A program made the translations under genes and the position numbers. The notes below the pieces were generated by a model. That model was not told the DNA's origin. It did not search any database and saw only the letters and a list, made by a program, of their open reading frames with translations. Shown in pieces: positions 23,607-39,503 of a stretch of DNA of 64,000 nucleotides (positions are counted from its first letter, which is position 1; every line of letters starts with the position of its first letter). Location: assembly GCA_030533445.1 (NCBI GenBank), contig CM060080.1:18119377-18183376 (forward strand), in the 5' to 3' direction. This stretch comes from Cyprinodon diabolis. Its lineage: Eukaryota; Chordata; Actinopteri; Cyprinodontiformes; Cyprinodontidae.

Positions 23607-26600
23607 ACTTGTGTAAAACTCAATACACTAGTTAAACTTTTAAATCTTTCTGTGCAAAGATGAATCCTGTTATTGTGTTTTCAAACAACACAGACTAAGA
23701 AAAACTACCAGCTGCACATCAAACAATGAACAGAAATTAATAGGCTTTGTTTTCATTAGGTTTAAATAACCTCTTAAATCTACTGCATAACCTATTCTGA
23801 TAATTTACCCTATATAAAAAATGTAGGAAATAAATTATTTAATAAAAAATAAAAAAATGTCATTAATGTCTTTGATGAGTGTCAGATACTTATGACCAAC
23901 TTTCCTGAAAGCAATAAAACTGGAGCCATGATAACAAATCTAATCCCAGACTTTTTGGTTAATTTTTGTGCATTTTCCAAAGTACTTTCCACATTCTGTA
24001 TCTTGCAATCAGAATATTTTTAGCTCCCTTTTTCTGCCACATTAAACATTCCAGTAATTAATAAGTAATCTCAGCTTTCTGATGACTCAGGTTACATAAA
24101 GGAAATCCTACAGAAAAACACAGAGCTATTACTCATCAAAAGGAAAAATCCAGATAAACTCAGATTCGTATTCACTTCCTTTCAGTGACTTGTGTCCTAT
24201 TACTGATCTTCAGGTCAATTAAAATTCCTCTTTGGGTTTTTTTGCAAAGGAAAATGAACACTTCCTGATACCTAAAGCTGGAAGTTGCTGATTTGATCCA
24301 TAGCGTGTTTAAAAAATGCATGAATAAGTAAGTAATAAACTCTGGGATAAACTTTGTTTCCCTCCATAGTGGTGTGGATGTTTTCCCTGCAGCCTGTGTT
24401 GTGAATACCACATTGCATGTCTCTGCCTTTTCTTAATGTCCTCCCCACCAGCTGTTATGTCACCGTAAACAAAAAGTGCTGAGAGCGAGGCCTTAGCTTC
24501 CTGGTTTAACTGGTCTCTCAAATGAACAATAGGAAGCCTGGAGTTTCCCCATCAAGCCCTCAGAACATTTTGTTCAAACTATTATTTGTTTTGCAAAGGG
24601 ATCACTCGCAATCTTGTGGAGTCTTGTAGCCTAATCAAGAATTTCAAGTCTTGCAAGAGACTGTCAGGGGTTTTCTTTATTCGGCCAGTGATTAAAATAA
24701 CCTACATATTTGCAGCACTTGATCTCAGCTGCAGAGATATTTTATCACATGTACAGCAATTATATATGAGTAGTGAGTTCAGTAGCTTTTGATACATTAG
24801 AATGTTTTCTACCCCTTAAGCACAGACTGCACTGTTCAACTTGTGGTCAGCATCCGCGGGTATTAGGGGGAAACTCCACTGCAGCTTCATTCATCACTCT
24901 GCACGGAAAGAGGCCGAAATAACACTCTAACCTTTTAGAAGACACTCCTGCACAGCCCAACCCCCACATGCACACCCCAGGCCCGCAGCTTTGCCCACCT
25001 ATTGCAGAAGAGCAGCTGAGCACTGCTTGCTGAGTGATTTGCAAAGGTTTTGCAGATAAAGGTGCAGTTTTGATAATATGTTTGTGTTGGTCCTATCAAA
25101 AGGGAAGCTTCTTTCCCTTCTTGAAGAACCGGGATACAAATGAAATAGATATTACTCAAAAAATGAAATATTATTCAAAGCTCATTTGTTAAACAAAATA
25201 TTAGACTTCTGACAAGATAATTATTTGCGCCGTTCCCATGGAAGCGGAAAGAGCCCGTGACTCACAATGCTTTTCACAGACCCCTGCATCCAAATAATAC
25301 AAATTAGAGGTAAGTTGAGTTGAAGGAAAAAGTCTGTTGAGGATGGAAAAGCAACAGTGACAGATGCCAATTTTGTGACCACCATGGCTGTCAAGTCTCC
25401 CATTTTGGCCAGAAAACGACTGTATTTTACCCCTCTTTCTCGCCTTCCTCTCGTATTAAAAGTCTCCCGTAAATTTCCTGTATTACTGTATTATATAAAT
25501 CTGGGGTGGAATAGCGACATAATCAAGTTGATTTTCTGTATGCCAACATGACTGAATTAAAAATCATTTTTATTCTCACTTCTACAGTGAAAAATTCTCT
25601 CTAATATACTGTATTTTCCATTTTATTAGCTGTGAACAAAATGTTCATTTAATTTTTTTTTCTGTTTTAATTGTGATTAGCTTTAATGGTGTCCTGACCC
25701 CAATGTGTTTCATTTATATACCAGATTAGACAGAAAAAATTATAAAAAGGAATTTTAAAGGATAATAATGAATAAATATATCAATAGGGACATTTTAACA
25801 GAAGACAAAAATCTAATTTGCTAAACTTTAATTAGTTGGACCTGGAATATATGCATTTCTTATACAGCCCATCACTTGAATTTCAAAACATATGTCAAGC
25901 AAATATTTTGACTTTTTTCCCCTAGTATTTCTTTTTCCATAATTTATCAAATCATTGAATACCAGTGTCGCCATACTAAAGACATGCCTAATACTGAGAT
26001 GACTGGGGTTCAACAGCTAATGCACATTATAGGGATGCAAAATGATGAACCTGGAGATGAAAAGAGCCCAAGATTTCCACATTGAAGGCTTCCATCACTT
26101 TGTATATTTCTGTGATTCACATTGATTATAGTAAAGGCCAATTATTTATCTCCCTTTTCCTGTTTTTATTTATAAAGTCGTTTTGACATCCTAAAACCAC
26201 ATATTTTTGCAATGGTTGTGCTTGTGTGGGCTATGGGTAATAATTAAATTTAAAAAAGTGTGAACACACTTAATGGACTCTTAAAGTAGTATGACTCATA
26301 AGTTAAAAAATATTTGCAAATATTTTTAATGTTTAGGACTTTTGGTATTAAATTTGTAAATTGGTTCTTGATTGTCTGCAATAAAGTAATTAATTAATTC
26401 ATACATTCATTGATTGATTCATTAATCTACAATAAATTAAATGTTGCAGGATTTTTGAAGTTGCAGTACTTCACATTTTGGTTTACTATGATTTAAACTT
26501 AAGAATTTTATTAATCATCAGAAATACTTTACTTAGCACTTATCATAATTCTCCATTCAAACAGCCTATGCAGATGAGTATAACTTTTTCAGCTTATTAT

Positions 26601-26740
26601 TATTATTATTATTTTAGCATTAGCCACAACCCTTTTCATCCCTTCGTTAAGCCACTCCTGAGCTGGAGATAATCTGAGAAAATTTAAGGAGGAAAACATA
26701 GAACAGGTGCTCAGTGGTCCAATGTCTTCTTTATAAAAGA
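23607..26740. other. intergenic, no gene seen
   Basis: AT-rich. Segment 25360-25480 (prominent CCCGTATT-like and TCTCCCGTAAATTTCC blocks) resembles fish repeat sequence but was not classified. A TTA/TAA trinucleotide run lies at about 26598-26615. Short ORFs here match nothing known. Confidence 0.4.
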
Positions 26741-26769
26741 AGGTACATTTTAAAATCAATTTAGAAATA

Positions 26770-27060
26770 ACGTTCTGGAAGTTTCTGCAGGGAGTTTGCA
26801 TATTCTCCACATGTATGTGTGGGTTCTTCCCGGGTACACCAGCTTCTTCCAACAGTCAAAAACATGACTGTTTTGGCATTTCTAAATTGTCTTTAGCTGT
26901 GAGTGTGAGTGCATAGTTGTACGTCTCTGCGTTGCCCTGTGAAGGAATGGTGACCTGTCCAGGGTGTACCCTGCCTTTGGCCTATTGACTGCCACGGATA
27001 GGTACTGGCCAGACTGGAAACATAAGGAATTAGCAGGAAAAGATGGATGGTCTGGAAGTA
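26770..27060 (+). repeat. fish SINE-like dispersed repeat
   Basis: Contains GGGAGTTTGCATATTCTCC, GGTTCTTCCCGGGTAC, GTTGCCCTGTGAAGGAATGG then GACCTGTCCAGGGTGTACCC and AAGATGGATGG. These blocks recur throughout fish genomes. The same family is present in reverse orientation at 28490-28830, and a shorter related piece occurs near 22990-23060. Confidence 0.75.
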
Positions 27061-27348
27061 GAGAAAATAGGCATAGAATCCACGATGCTTGATAACTCAT
27101 GTGAAGTTTCTAGTCAGTCTCTATTTAAGTACCATGTCCTTTTCTGATGTTGGTCAACTGTGTTTTTTATTAAGTACAAAGTCAGCACAGCCATCTATCA
27201 GGAAATTTTCAAAAACACTCCATTATGCAGATGCTGATTTAATCTTATCTATTTGGCTGAGAAGAGAAGTTATAATTGTCAAAAACAACTTACCGTATAA
27301 ATAAAAACAGGGCTTTCTTTACCCTTAAAGAGAACATGCAGTTTTGAT

Positions 27349-27723
27349 TAGTGTTGCGCCGATGCCATTTTTTGGCCCCAATACCGATACCCGATACCTG
27401 GCTATGCAGTATCAGCCGATACCGATACCATAATAATGTAAAATAATTGCCATCATGGCTTTGTCAAGCTGCTGCCTACCTTTGTGAAGCAGGAAAATAT
27501 CTAATACAAAGTGAATCCAGTAGAACTTTTTGATAAAAAGTTCTACTGTATAATAAAAATAAAAAGTTTTTATTGCCTACCAGGAGTGGGTGACAATAGT
27601 CGAATAAACTTATGGCTCTCAAAATGGTATCGGTGCCCTATTTGTTGGTACTCGCCGATACCGATACCACCATTTTAGGGCAGTATCGGCACCCCGTCCG
27701 ATACTGGTATCGGTGCAACACTA
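27349..27723. mobile_element. 375-bp hAT-type MITE with perfect 8-bp TSD
   Basis: Ends are TAGTGTTGCGCCGAT and ATCGGTGCAACACTA, and both ends abut the octamer GTTTTGAT (27341-27348 and 27724-27731). Inner arms are built from CCGATACC / GGTATCGG units. An 8-bp duplication with ...TGTTGC ends is characteristic of hAT transposons. It has no coding capacity, so it would have been mobilised in trans. The perfect duplication suggests a relatively young insertion. Confidence 0.92.
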
Positions 27724-28062
27724 GTTTTGATACCTCAATAATCCAGAAATGGTATGCACACCTGAATATCATCTGTATATTGCTGATATGAGATATATAA
27801 AGGTGCTAAAAGTTTGTTTGAAATTAAGATTATAAACTACAAATAAGAAAGGCTCTAAAACAGAAGGTACACACAAATCAAAAATTGGCTTAGGGAAGAC
27901 CTTTAATTCAAAGAGGCTACACTGAACGATCATAAAGATATGAAGAAAACCATAGTGATGTAGATCCCGATACATCGACTATCAACAGGGAAAACATATA
28001 CTTCTGCTTTACTCTCTGTGTTATAAATCCATGTAACACATGACTTTGAATCTTTATTTTAA

Positions 28063-28440
28063 AGGTATTGTGGAGGATGTTTCTTTTTCTGGGTGGATCA
28101 CCAAAATAAGTGGTCCTCCTAATTGTCAATCATTCTTGTGATATGTTTACGTAAGGCCGTAGTACCTGGTCGTCCCCATTTTCACTTACCAGTGGGGAGT
28201 CTGACATATTGGAAAAATTGCAAATCTTCTTTTGGAAAGTAAGCTTGTATGAGCGATGCAAACAGCAACTTTTAAACAGAGCGTGCACATGGAGAAAAGG
28301 GTTCATGCATGCTTTCGCACTCGTTTAATAAGCATTCCCTCTCTGGGGCGGGTACAGGGTTGTGCATGTGCATTTCTTTTCTTTTAAGTGGAGAGGGGCA
28401 TGTCTTTTTCAAACATTTGCAAAAATCCTCCACTATACCT
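28063..28440. mobile_element. 378-bp TTAA-flanked MITE
   Basis: Left end AGGTATTGTGGAGGAT and right end the inverse of AGGTATAGTGGAGGAT (one mismatch in 16). Each end is bordered by TTAA (28059-28062 and 28441-28444). TTAA duplication is the signature of piggyBac- and Kolobok-type transposons. No transposase is encoded. Confidence 0.85.
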
Positions 28441-28489
28441 TTAACTACAGCAATAAACATCCATTTTTTTCTGACATGCTTTATCACAA

Positions 28490-28830
28490 GTGGAGACGCA
28501 AGGGGAGCTGGTGCCTATCTCCAGTTGTCTACAGGCAAGAGGCAGGGTGCATCCTGGACAGGTCGCCAGTCCATCGCAGGGCAACACAGAACAAACAACC
28601 ATTCACGCACACATTCACACTTAAGGAGAATTTAGAGATGCCAATTAACCTAAAAGCCATGTTTTTTTTGGACTTTGGGAGGAAGCCAGTGTACCCGTAG
28701 AGAACCCACACATGCTCAGGGAGAACATGCAAACTCCATGCAGCAAGACCCCGGGCCAGGAACCTCACCAGGAACCTTCTTGCTGCAAGGCAGCAGTGCT
28801 CCCCACTGCACCACTGAGCAGCATGAAGGT
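28490..28830 (-). repeat. fish SINE-like dispersed repeat, reverse copy
   Basis: Contains GGACAGGTCGCCAGTCCATC, GCAGGGCAACACAGAACAAA, TTCACACTTAAGGAGAATTT and GAACATGCAAACTCCATGCA. This is the inverse of the family at 26770-27060 and better preserved. It begins about 50 bp after the TTAA MITE. Confidence 0.8.
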
Positions 28831-28921
28831 TTATATATTTTAGATAACTCAATATGCACCTACATATTATAGGCTTTGGGCTCAGACTTGTTTTTTTTTT
28901 AAAGAGCTATAAATAAATATT

Positions 28922-28957
28922 TGCCACCAGCACATTCTTTAAAATGTGCTGGTGGCA
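28922..28957. repeat. perfect 15-bp hairpin, 6-nt loop
   Basis: TGCCACCAGCACATT (28922-28936) pairs perfectly with its inverse at 28943-28957 across the loop CTTTAA. It is too short for a typical miRNA precursor and not followed by a T run. Confidence 0.85.
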
Positions 28958-29254
28958 TAGGAAAAGGGTTTTAAAGTAATAGCATAAAAAATAAAAGTTT
29001 GTTAATTTTTTTTTTTTTTTTGTATTTATAGGACCTTGCAGAAACCCCTGTTTAAATATATATCTATCGATATATATATATATATCTATAGATATATATA
29101 TATATAAGGAATAAAAAAATAATAGCTATGAGGAGGGGGGCTGCCTGTTAGCCTTGGGACCCCAATTTGACCAGTTCCGCCTCTGACCCTGAAAACGTTT
29201 TTTTTTTTATTGTTTTGCTTAATGAGCTGCCTTTTTATGCACTCTGGTCTGTGC

Positions 29255-29323
29255 AGAAATCCCCAGTAGGCCTCTGCGAGTGTTTGCGAGGTTATTCTAG
29301 TTGTCAGTTTGCTGGAAACCCCC
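29255..29323. promoter_or_regulatory. NF-kappaB-type sites upstream of nfkbia
   Basis: On the minus strand, 29314-29323 reads GGGGGTTTCC, a full match to the kappaB consensus GGGRNWYYCC, 101 bp before the nfkbia ATG. A near match, GGGGATTTCT, lies at 29255-29264. IkappaB-alpha is a classic NF-kappaB target in a negative feedback loop, so these sites are expected here. Function is inferred. Confidence 0.6.
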
Positions 29324-29424
29324 CACCTATGAGTAAACTCCGCCCGCTGCAGACATAGAGACATTCACAGGCTGCTGCAGCACTCAGACTTTGCTGCCGC
29401 ACAGTAAGCACTGCGAGAACAAAC

Positions 29425-32325
29425 ATGGACCTCCATCGGACCAGTATATTAAACCAAATGGATTATAATCGGGATTCTAAAGAGGGGAAAGCGACCCAAT
29501 CGACGGAAGAGCGACTCGACAGCGGCGTTGACTCGCTGAAGGAGGAAGAGTACCAGGCTGTGGCCGACGAGATCCATCGGCTCCAGCTGGAGAGCGAACA
29601 CCAACAGGCCGCTGATTTAACCAAGGAGCCGCTGCAAGAGTGGCAGACACAGACCACAGACGAGGGAGACACGTAAGTTTTTATCCACCGGGTTATTTAT
29701 AAGCTTGTTTGTTATTTGAGCGAGGAAGGGAAGCCTGAAACTATAGGCCTCGTTCTGGGTCTTTGAAGTAATTTGATGCCTCCCTCTGGTTGGGAATGCC
29801 TTCCTCCGTCAAACTCGGGCCCTAAAGTTGCCGAGCTTTGGGATTTACTCGCAGTTTTAATAAAGCAGTGCGTCTGAGTTGACTTTAAAGGGGAGTTATT
29901 ATTATTTTAATTATTTATTATTCCTTTTTTTTTTTTTTTTTTTGCTGGGACCACAGAGTGGATATAGTAAACAAAAAAGGCCATTTATCAGGAGGTCAGG
30001 TTGGGAAAGTCCCGGGCGCGCCGCCAAGGATTCCAACCGACGCGCGTTCCCGTGAAGAGCAAAGAAAGGGGAAATTAGGGGGGGGGGAAATCCCTTAAAT
30101 ATCACCATGTGAATACCCAAAGAACCAAATCCAAAACGCTCAATTTTGAAATGGGTCGGCTATTATTAAAGCAATAGAAATAAGGTTGAACAAGTCGCTA
30201 AAGTCACCATGAAGTTTATTTTTGTTATCTTATTCCTCCGCAGAGAAATGTAGTCCCCTCTAAAAACTCTCGTCTTAACCTTATTAATAGTTTGAGCCTA
30301 ATTTAAATTAAGCAAGTTATTATTTAGATCGATGGGGGAAAATAATAGGATCCTTTCAAAACATTTGAATTAAAATTAAACGTCTGCTAAAACGCATCAC
30401 AACTGCGCTTTTCCTGGCTAACCAGGGCCGTCTTTAAAGTATTTAAAGGAGGGCGCATGTAGCTGATACATTGGTGCCCCTTCCCCAGAATTATGTTTAA
30501 ATAGTGCTAGCATGTGACTATTATTTCACCTTATAGAACTACTGGGATTGCAATCTGCAGATGAAAAGTTGCATTTTGCTCCTATGCTTTTAATAATTTT
30601 GATCAAAGCAGTTTTTCATTACATATCTTACAAAAATAATAATGGTATAGAGTTTTTTACTTCCGTTCAAGATTCCATTAGGTATTGTGTATTAGGCAAG
30701 ACTACCTATTCTTCCATCATCTTCCATAAAAAATTTCATTGTAAGACAGACTTTTATATAAAAAAGAGGTTTAAAATCTATTTATTACTTTAGACCTTTA
30801 CAGATAATTTATATTTAAAATCCCAGGACCATTGGAAAAAAAATCTTACAGTAACATTTATAGACCTGTTTTTTTTTTTTTTTTGGTAAAGGTACCTTTT
30901 CATCTTTTATTGCTTGCAAGTTGGTTTTGAATGTTTAAAAAAAAAAACAAGATCCATTTAGTTGCTAGTATCTTTTATTCTTGGTTTCAGCATGTGTCAT
31001 TATGTTTTAAAGAAGTTGCATCTGAACGGGATACTGCTGCCATTTTGTTTTAAAAGAAAACAAGAAAAATGTGTATACTTAAAAATAACAACACATGCAC
31101 ATTGTTTAGTAGTAAATAACCTTGTTGATTCAGGTTCAGTCGTATGCCTATTTGCTTTTAGGGGCTATAAATCAGCACCTTTTGAAAAGAAATGTCTGTT
31201 TTTGTTGTCCAACAGCCTTTTAACTTTAGTCTGTCTTTACAGGCTGCTCCACCTGGCCATCATCCACGAGGCAAAAGACTACATCAAACAAATGATTGAG
31301 CTTTCAAGATTCTCAAACTTCCTGGATGCACAGAATGATCTGAGACAGGTATAGGACCCCTCCCTCTCCTCTGTGAAAGCTTTGTTTGCTCTTATTTGGA
31401 TCAGTGTTGTGACAAAGATGCTTCTCTACAGACACCTCTGCACTTAGCAGTAATAACACACCAGGCAGATGTGTGCTATAGTCTACTCGATTCCGGTTGT
31501 GACCCAACTTTGGTGGACAACAACGGGGACACACCTCTCCACATCGCCTGTCGCCACGGTAACCTGCACTGCTTCAGCGTTATCACACAGCACTGCAGGT
31601 TGGAGCACCTGCACACAGCAATGGCTGCCTGCAATTACAGTGGTGAGATTGCTTTAAAGAACGCACATCAACATTGTGGCTGCTGCTGCTGGTAAGGAGT
31701 CAGTTTTTTTTAATCACCTGCCCTCTTCTTTCAATTAGGTCAAAACTGCCTTCACCTGGCTTCAGTTCATGGGTTCCTTTCACTGGTGGAGAAAATGGTT
31801 GATCTCGGAGCGGATATCAACGCAAAAGTGAGCATCCTTCACCAGATTAATTTTAAGACACAGGAACTGGACTGATGTAGGGAATGTTTTGGTTTTAAAA
31901 CAATGCCTCTGTTATTGTAGGAGCAGCACAACGGTCGCAGCTCTCTGCATCTGGCTGTGGACCAGCAGAACCTGGGTCTGGTCAAACTCCTATTGAGGAA
32001 AGGAGCTGACCCCAACCTCCTCTCGTCAGGGGGCCACACTCCCTTCCAACTGACATATGGTTTGGAGAACTGCGACATCCGGAAAGAGCTGCTTCCGGTG
32101 ACCCATCCGGATCTTAGGGAGCTTTATGAATCAGACAACAGCGAGGAAGAGTCGGAAGAAGAGCAGGAGTCAGAGTCGGACGTCGAGGTGTGTTGAAATT
32201 CCAGTTTAGACTAGGAACATCTAATGAAGTGTTAAAAATTCCAGATGGTTGTGAAATTCTTTTTTTCGCCCCATCATATTTGTCTGCAGGGAATGTACGA
32301 TGACTTTCGGTGGAACGGACATTAG
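29425..32325 (+). CDS. nfkbia: nfkbia, NF-kappaB inhibitor alpha (IkappaB-alpha)
   Basis: Holds Rel/NF-kappaB dimers inactive in the cytoplasm until IKK phosphorylates it for proteasomal destruction. Six coding exons join in phase: 29425-29672, 31243-31348, 31432-31642, 31739-31827, 31921-32187 and 32290-32325, giving 318 residues (human 317). The degron DSGVDS is at 32-37 with Ser33 and Ser37 as IKK targets; Lys19 and Lys22 are nearby ubiquitin-acceptor candidates. Ankyrin repeats run from about residue 80 to 280 ([62 protein letters not shown]). An acidic PEST tail ([18 protein letters not shown]) precedes the end at DDFRWNGH. An AATAAA at 32539-32544 and ATTAAA at 32742-32747 are candidate polyadenylation signals. 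Teleosts have two nfkbia copies; which one this is cannot be told here. Confidence 0.97.
30085..30094. promoter_or_regulatory. palindromic kappaB site in nfkbia intron 1
   Basis: GGGAAATCCC is a perfect match to GGGRNWYYCC on both strands, within a G-run in the first nfkbia intron, about 410 bp into that intron. Possible intronic enhancer element for autoregulation; function inferred. Confidence 0.5.
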
Positions 32326-32759
32326 CAGAAACAAGATCATGGAAGTTGCAGAACAGCCAAAGGTTATTGTGACAAGAATGAAGATGGCATAGCTCAGCAT
32401 GTGTATGATTCATTGCTGTCATGGCGGAAGGATGACAAGCAAAGGGGATGCGGCTGAAAGAGCACAAGTGCTGCTGAAAAAGAGGCCAGGCTGGCTGCTC
32501 CGGATATAAAACAGAACTCTGACCACTGCAGGAGAGCAAATAAAAAACAAAATGCACAGGTCGAAACAGGAATGCTGTGTGAGAGGATCACATGTGGGGC
32601 ACTTTAAAGACCCTGTACCCGCTCTGTTGTATGATACTGTAAATGCTGTGTATATGAAGATGTATTTTTTATGGAAGCTGTGAATGTGTACAGTTCAGCA
32701 GGTTGTAAATGTCGGATGGCAAACAGTTCCAGCGCGCACCAATTAAATTAAAACACTCA

Positions 32760-35700
32760 TATTTAACATCTCAGACCTTCTCTGTGAATATATTTGTGGT
32801 ATAAAAAAGATACTTGGGGGGGGGAGAGGGGTGTGTAGACTTTTCTAAGGTTTAGCAAATTTAATTTTAAGAAGGCTGGACCAGGACAGCTGGAAAACAA
32901 CCCAGTTAAAAAACAAACCAACTAATGATTGATGGCTCTAAGAGTAGCGACAGATGTGCTTGATGACATTGTTCTAGTTTTGGCAATTACTACCTCCAGA
33001 TAGAAGCAGGTCTTGCACGTTTTCACAAGAAGGGTTAAGGATTGGCTGGAAGCTAACACTGGTCTGCATCCTGATAAAATCTATAGAGGGGGTTTGTTTT
33101 CATCCAAAGGAGTCTGGACTTCGATCCTTGCTGAATAAAGAATGATACTAAAATGTCCTTGGAATACCTTCTGGGTGTTTTCCAGGATGACGAACTGTTA
33201 CAGGGATCAGAACCTTAAACCTTTGGACTTTAAGCCTGGAAACTCCCCAGATTTTAATCCTCAGGCTGGTCAGTTTTTCCAAAAGCAGACAAAAACTGAC
33301 TTAATGTGATCAACACCAAGTACTTGCCTGATAATTGGTCAAGATTGGAACATAGAATCTATCCACTGTCACTGAAAAAGTAGAAATAATGGTTCGTCAC
33401 ATTAATTTCATAGATTTGCAGCTAAAAGCCTTTCAGAGCATTTTAACGATTCCCCACTAAACATGAGGTACAAGTTATAAATCTAAAAATGCTGAAGTCA
33501 CAAAAGGCAACATGTAATCAGCAGCGCCTGACAGCTCTACAAGGCTATAATTATGCAGGAAATTACCCATGAGCCGTCTTCCTGTCGTCTATGAGTCTGG
33601 TCATCTTAATGCCTCCGCCAGAGCGTGACGGCTGAGCCGGCCATCATTTCTGATCAGACAACCTAGTTTTCATACATGAAAGGAAAAAAGGAAGATTGTT
33701 CGACAGCTCACTTCCAGTGAATGAGGAAGTGCATGTCAAGCTTTGACTGTTCCTCATGCACATGTGAAATAAAAACCCAGATAAGAGGTTTTGGGAATTT
33801 TTTTTTTGTCCATGCACAGGGAATGAGGTCAACTGCTATGTCATTTGAATAAGTAAGCTTGTTGAGGTTTTTAGGAAATCTACAGGAACAGAACATTTAA
33901 GCTGTTCATGACATACCTGTCATGCCACATCATCATGAACGGGTCCAAAAAAGAGGGACCTATACGTCATCAAATAATTAAAAAATAAGACAATTTCCCT
34001 CATTTACATGCTATTCTTTGATTAAAAACTTGTAGAACTAGTATTACCTCCAGATTTTGTCTTCAGATTTAATAAGAAATGTTTACCTATCCTACTTTTT
34101 TCATCACTGCTTCTAGCCATCTGGGTCACAGGTATCCGTTTCTGCACAGGTTTTCCAGATAAAAGGCTGAAATGTCCTTGGAGACGTTTTATTACAGAAA
34201 TGCTGCCATGTTTGGAACTGAGGTATTGATGACACCTTCTAGGACAAGCTTTGATTGTAAGAGAGAATATCTCATAGATCCATACATTTGCATTCAAACA
34301 GCAGGCCCAGGTTCTGTGAATCAGGGTTTCCTTACTTTAAAACCCCTGTATGTTAACTCATCCCAATTCATCTGCATAAACTGGGCTTTTTTTTTTTTTT
34401 TTTACATTTTAACATGTAAACTTGTTTCATTCTGTAATATTTGTCTTAAAGCCATCGTAGTCCTGCCCTCTTTGGGTTGAACATAGTTGATTGCAGTTGA
34501 GATTGTTTACACTCCAGCCGATCAGGTTCCACACAGCCTCCCTAAACCATTAGATCTACAACAGATCTACAGTATCAGTGGTGTGCATTTAAGTAAAATG
34601 TTTTGTACTACTCCATTGATTGTAACTTCACTTTATGATGAACAAGCTGGTTTAAAAAAAAAGGGGGGGGGGCTCAAAACAAACACACAGTTAACGTTTA
34701 TGTCAGAATGAGTGTCCTTTTATTGGCTACCATGGCACTGGAAAGTAAAGGCTAATTTACACTACGGACTAATCATATTCACAGGAGGCACTGGTTTCAT
34801 AAGTTTTATGTATCTCATAAGTGTTTTTTTTATGCCTGAATTTTGTCATCTTTTATTTACATAATTTTTTATTTACCTTATTATAATCGTTAAAATACAA
34901 TTTTCAGGAAACTACATTTTGGTTTGTCTTTTAATACACAGTTGCAAATAGAGATTACAATGAGCTACTCATTACTTGAGTAGCTTTTTTACCCTTACTT
35001 GAGTAAAAATAAGATAAAGCTGTGTTAGTCTCAATAGAGTACAGTTCCCTGCCCCTTAGACTCTCTTAAAACGGACCACTTTGGCCTTTTTTTTTTTTTT
35101 TTTCCAGGTAGTGGGGTAATGATTTCTTTTTCTACATTGGGTTGAGTTACATTTTGCAATATGCTATCCTCAAGAGTAAATGTGAAGCCTTCAATCATAA
35201 AAAGCTGAAACACATTTGGTGACATCCCAGATCCTCTCTCTAATTGCTCACTAACAAACCCAGGCTCATCAAGGATTATTTCCAGTTGTGACAGAAAAGT
35301 TTTGCTGACATTTTTACAAAAAATTAGTAAATTCTCTGTAGCTGGTTTGTAGATGATGTAGAACTCACTACAATAAAATGTCATTTAAAAACTAAACTAT
35401 TTTGAAGGAGATATGGTTGTTATTACTCCAGTTTGGTGGTGAAAACACAAAAGCAGTGATGCAGAATGCGACACGTGTAACAATATTTGTACAGAAAGGA
35501 CGTATGTAGATTAAGCACAAACAAAATAATCTCACCCACATTTTCACAGCATTACATTAGTGTTAGGTCCATTGCAGAGATGCACTTACTGCAGTAACCC
35601 ACTGAATATTTCCACTAAGATTGAATGCAGAAGCTGCATTTCAATCTCAGAAAAATGGAGTAATAGTCGAGACTTTGTAGTTAAATAAAAACACTGTATT

Positions 35701-36230
35701 TATTCAAAGTGCTGCAGCTTACAGAGATGATTGCAGCTGAGGGGATAGAACTGAATAGTGAGTTAGTCCTTGTTGTCCTGAGCAGAGATTGATGAAGATG
35801 CAAAGATGATTGTATTGACAGAAAAATTCCTGGAGGTGCTCCAACAGGAAACTCCAGGGATATCCTGAGTAAAAATTAAACCTATGACTGAGAAGTATTG
35901 TTCTGCAGCTGTAATGTTAATTATGTACTGATGTCAAAAAATGAAATTTAACGCATCTAGGGTAGTTTTACGTCACTGGGAGCACCAATCTAAAAGTTCA
36001 CATTGTCTTTAAAAATGCAGCTGTGGTCAGGGTTGAAAGATTTAAAAAAAATAGAGGTGGATAAGTGGGGGCTTAGACTATGACCTCCAAGAACAGAGGT
36101 TTGTAAAAGGCAGTGCAGCTGACAGAGGAAAAAAACAAAATGAAACCCAACCTGCAGCAAAATGTCCTGATTTAATCTTGCTGTTTTTAAATCTCCCTGG
36201 ATTGAGAAGAAAGCAGATCTTCTTATTTTC
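32760..36230. other. nfkbia-psma6 intergenic region
   Basis: No confirmed gene. A 117-codon minus-strand frame (35031-35384) is noted separately. Near 34950-35000 there are TACTTGAGTA-type repeats resembling fish hAT MITE pieces. T-runs occur at 34387-34403 and about 35090-35104. The end of the psma6 transcript lies at the right edge, with a minus-strand AATAAA at 36234-36239. Confidence 0.45.
35031..35384 (-). other. unrecognised 117-codon open frame
   Basis: Open frame with protein-like composition: FYCSEFYIIYKPATENLLIF, then a mostly polar helix-like middle, then FQLFMIEGFTFTLEDSILQN. Its C-terminal part runs into low-complexity lysine codons (a T-run on the plus strand), so the real coding block, if any, is about 35105-35384. 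I do not recognise the family. It could be a decayed transposon protein or chance. Confidence 0.25.
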
Positions 36231-36267
36231 TCCTTTATTTGACACTTCAGGGTCTTGTTGTTCATCC

Positions 36268-39416
<3,149 letters not shown>

Positions 39417-39503
39417 TCAGTGGGGTGAAATAAAAAGAGAAAGTTAATTAAACTGAAACCAAACGTCCAGGCAAGGGAAACAAAAACATGAAAGAATCTC
39501 TAA

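Noticed and set aside
28309..28852. Four overlapping ORFs of 65-112 codons
   Set aside because: They fall in a TTAA MITE and a SINE-like repeat; not genes.
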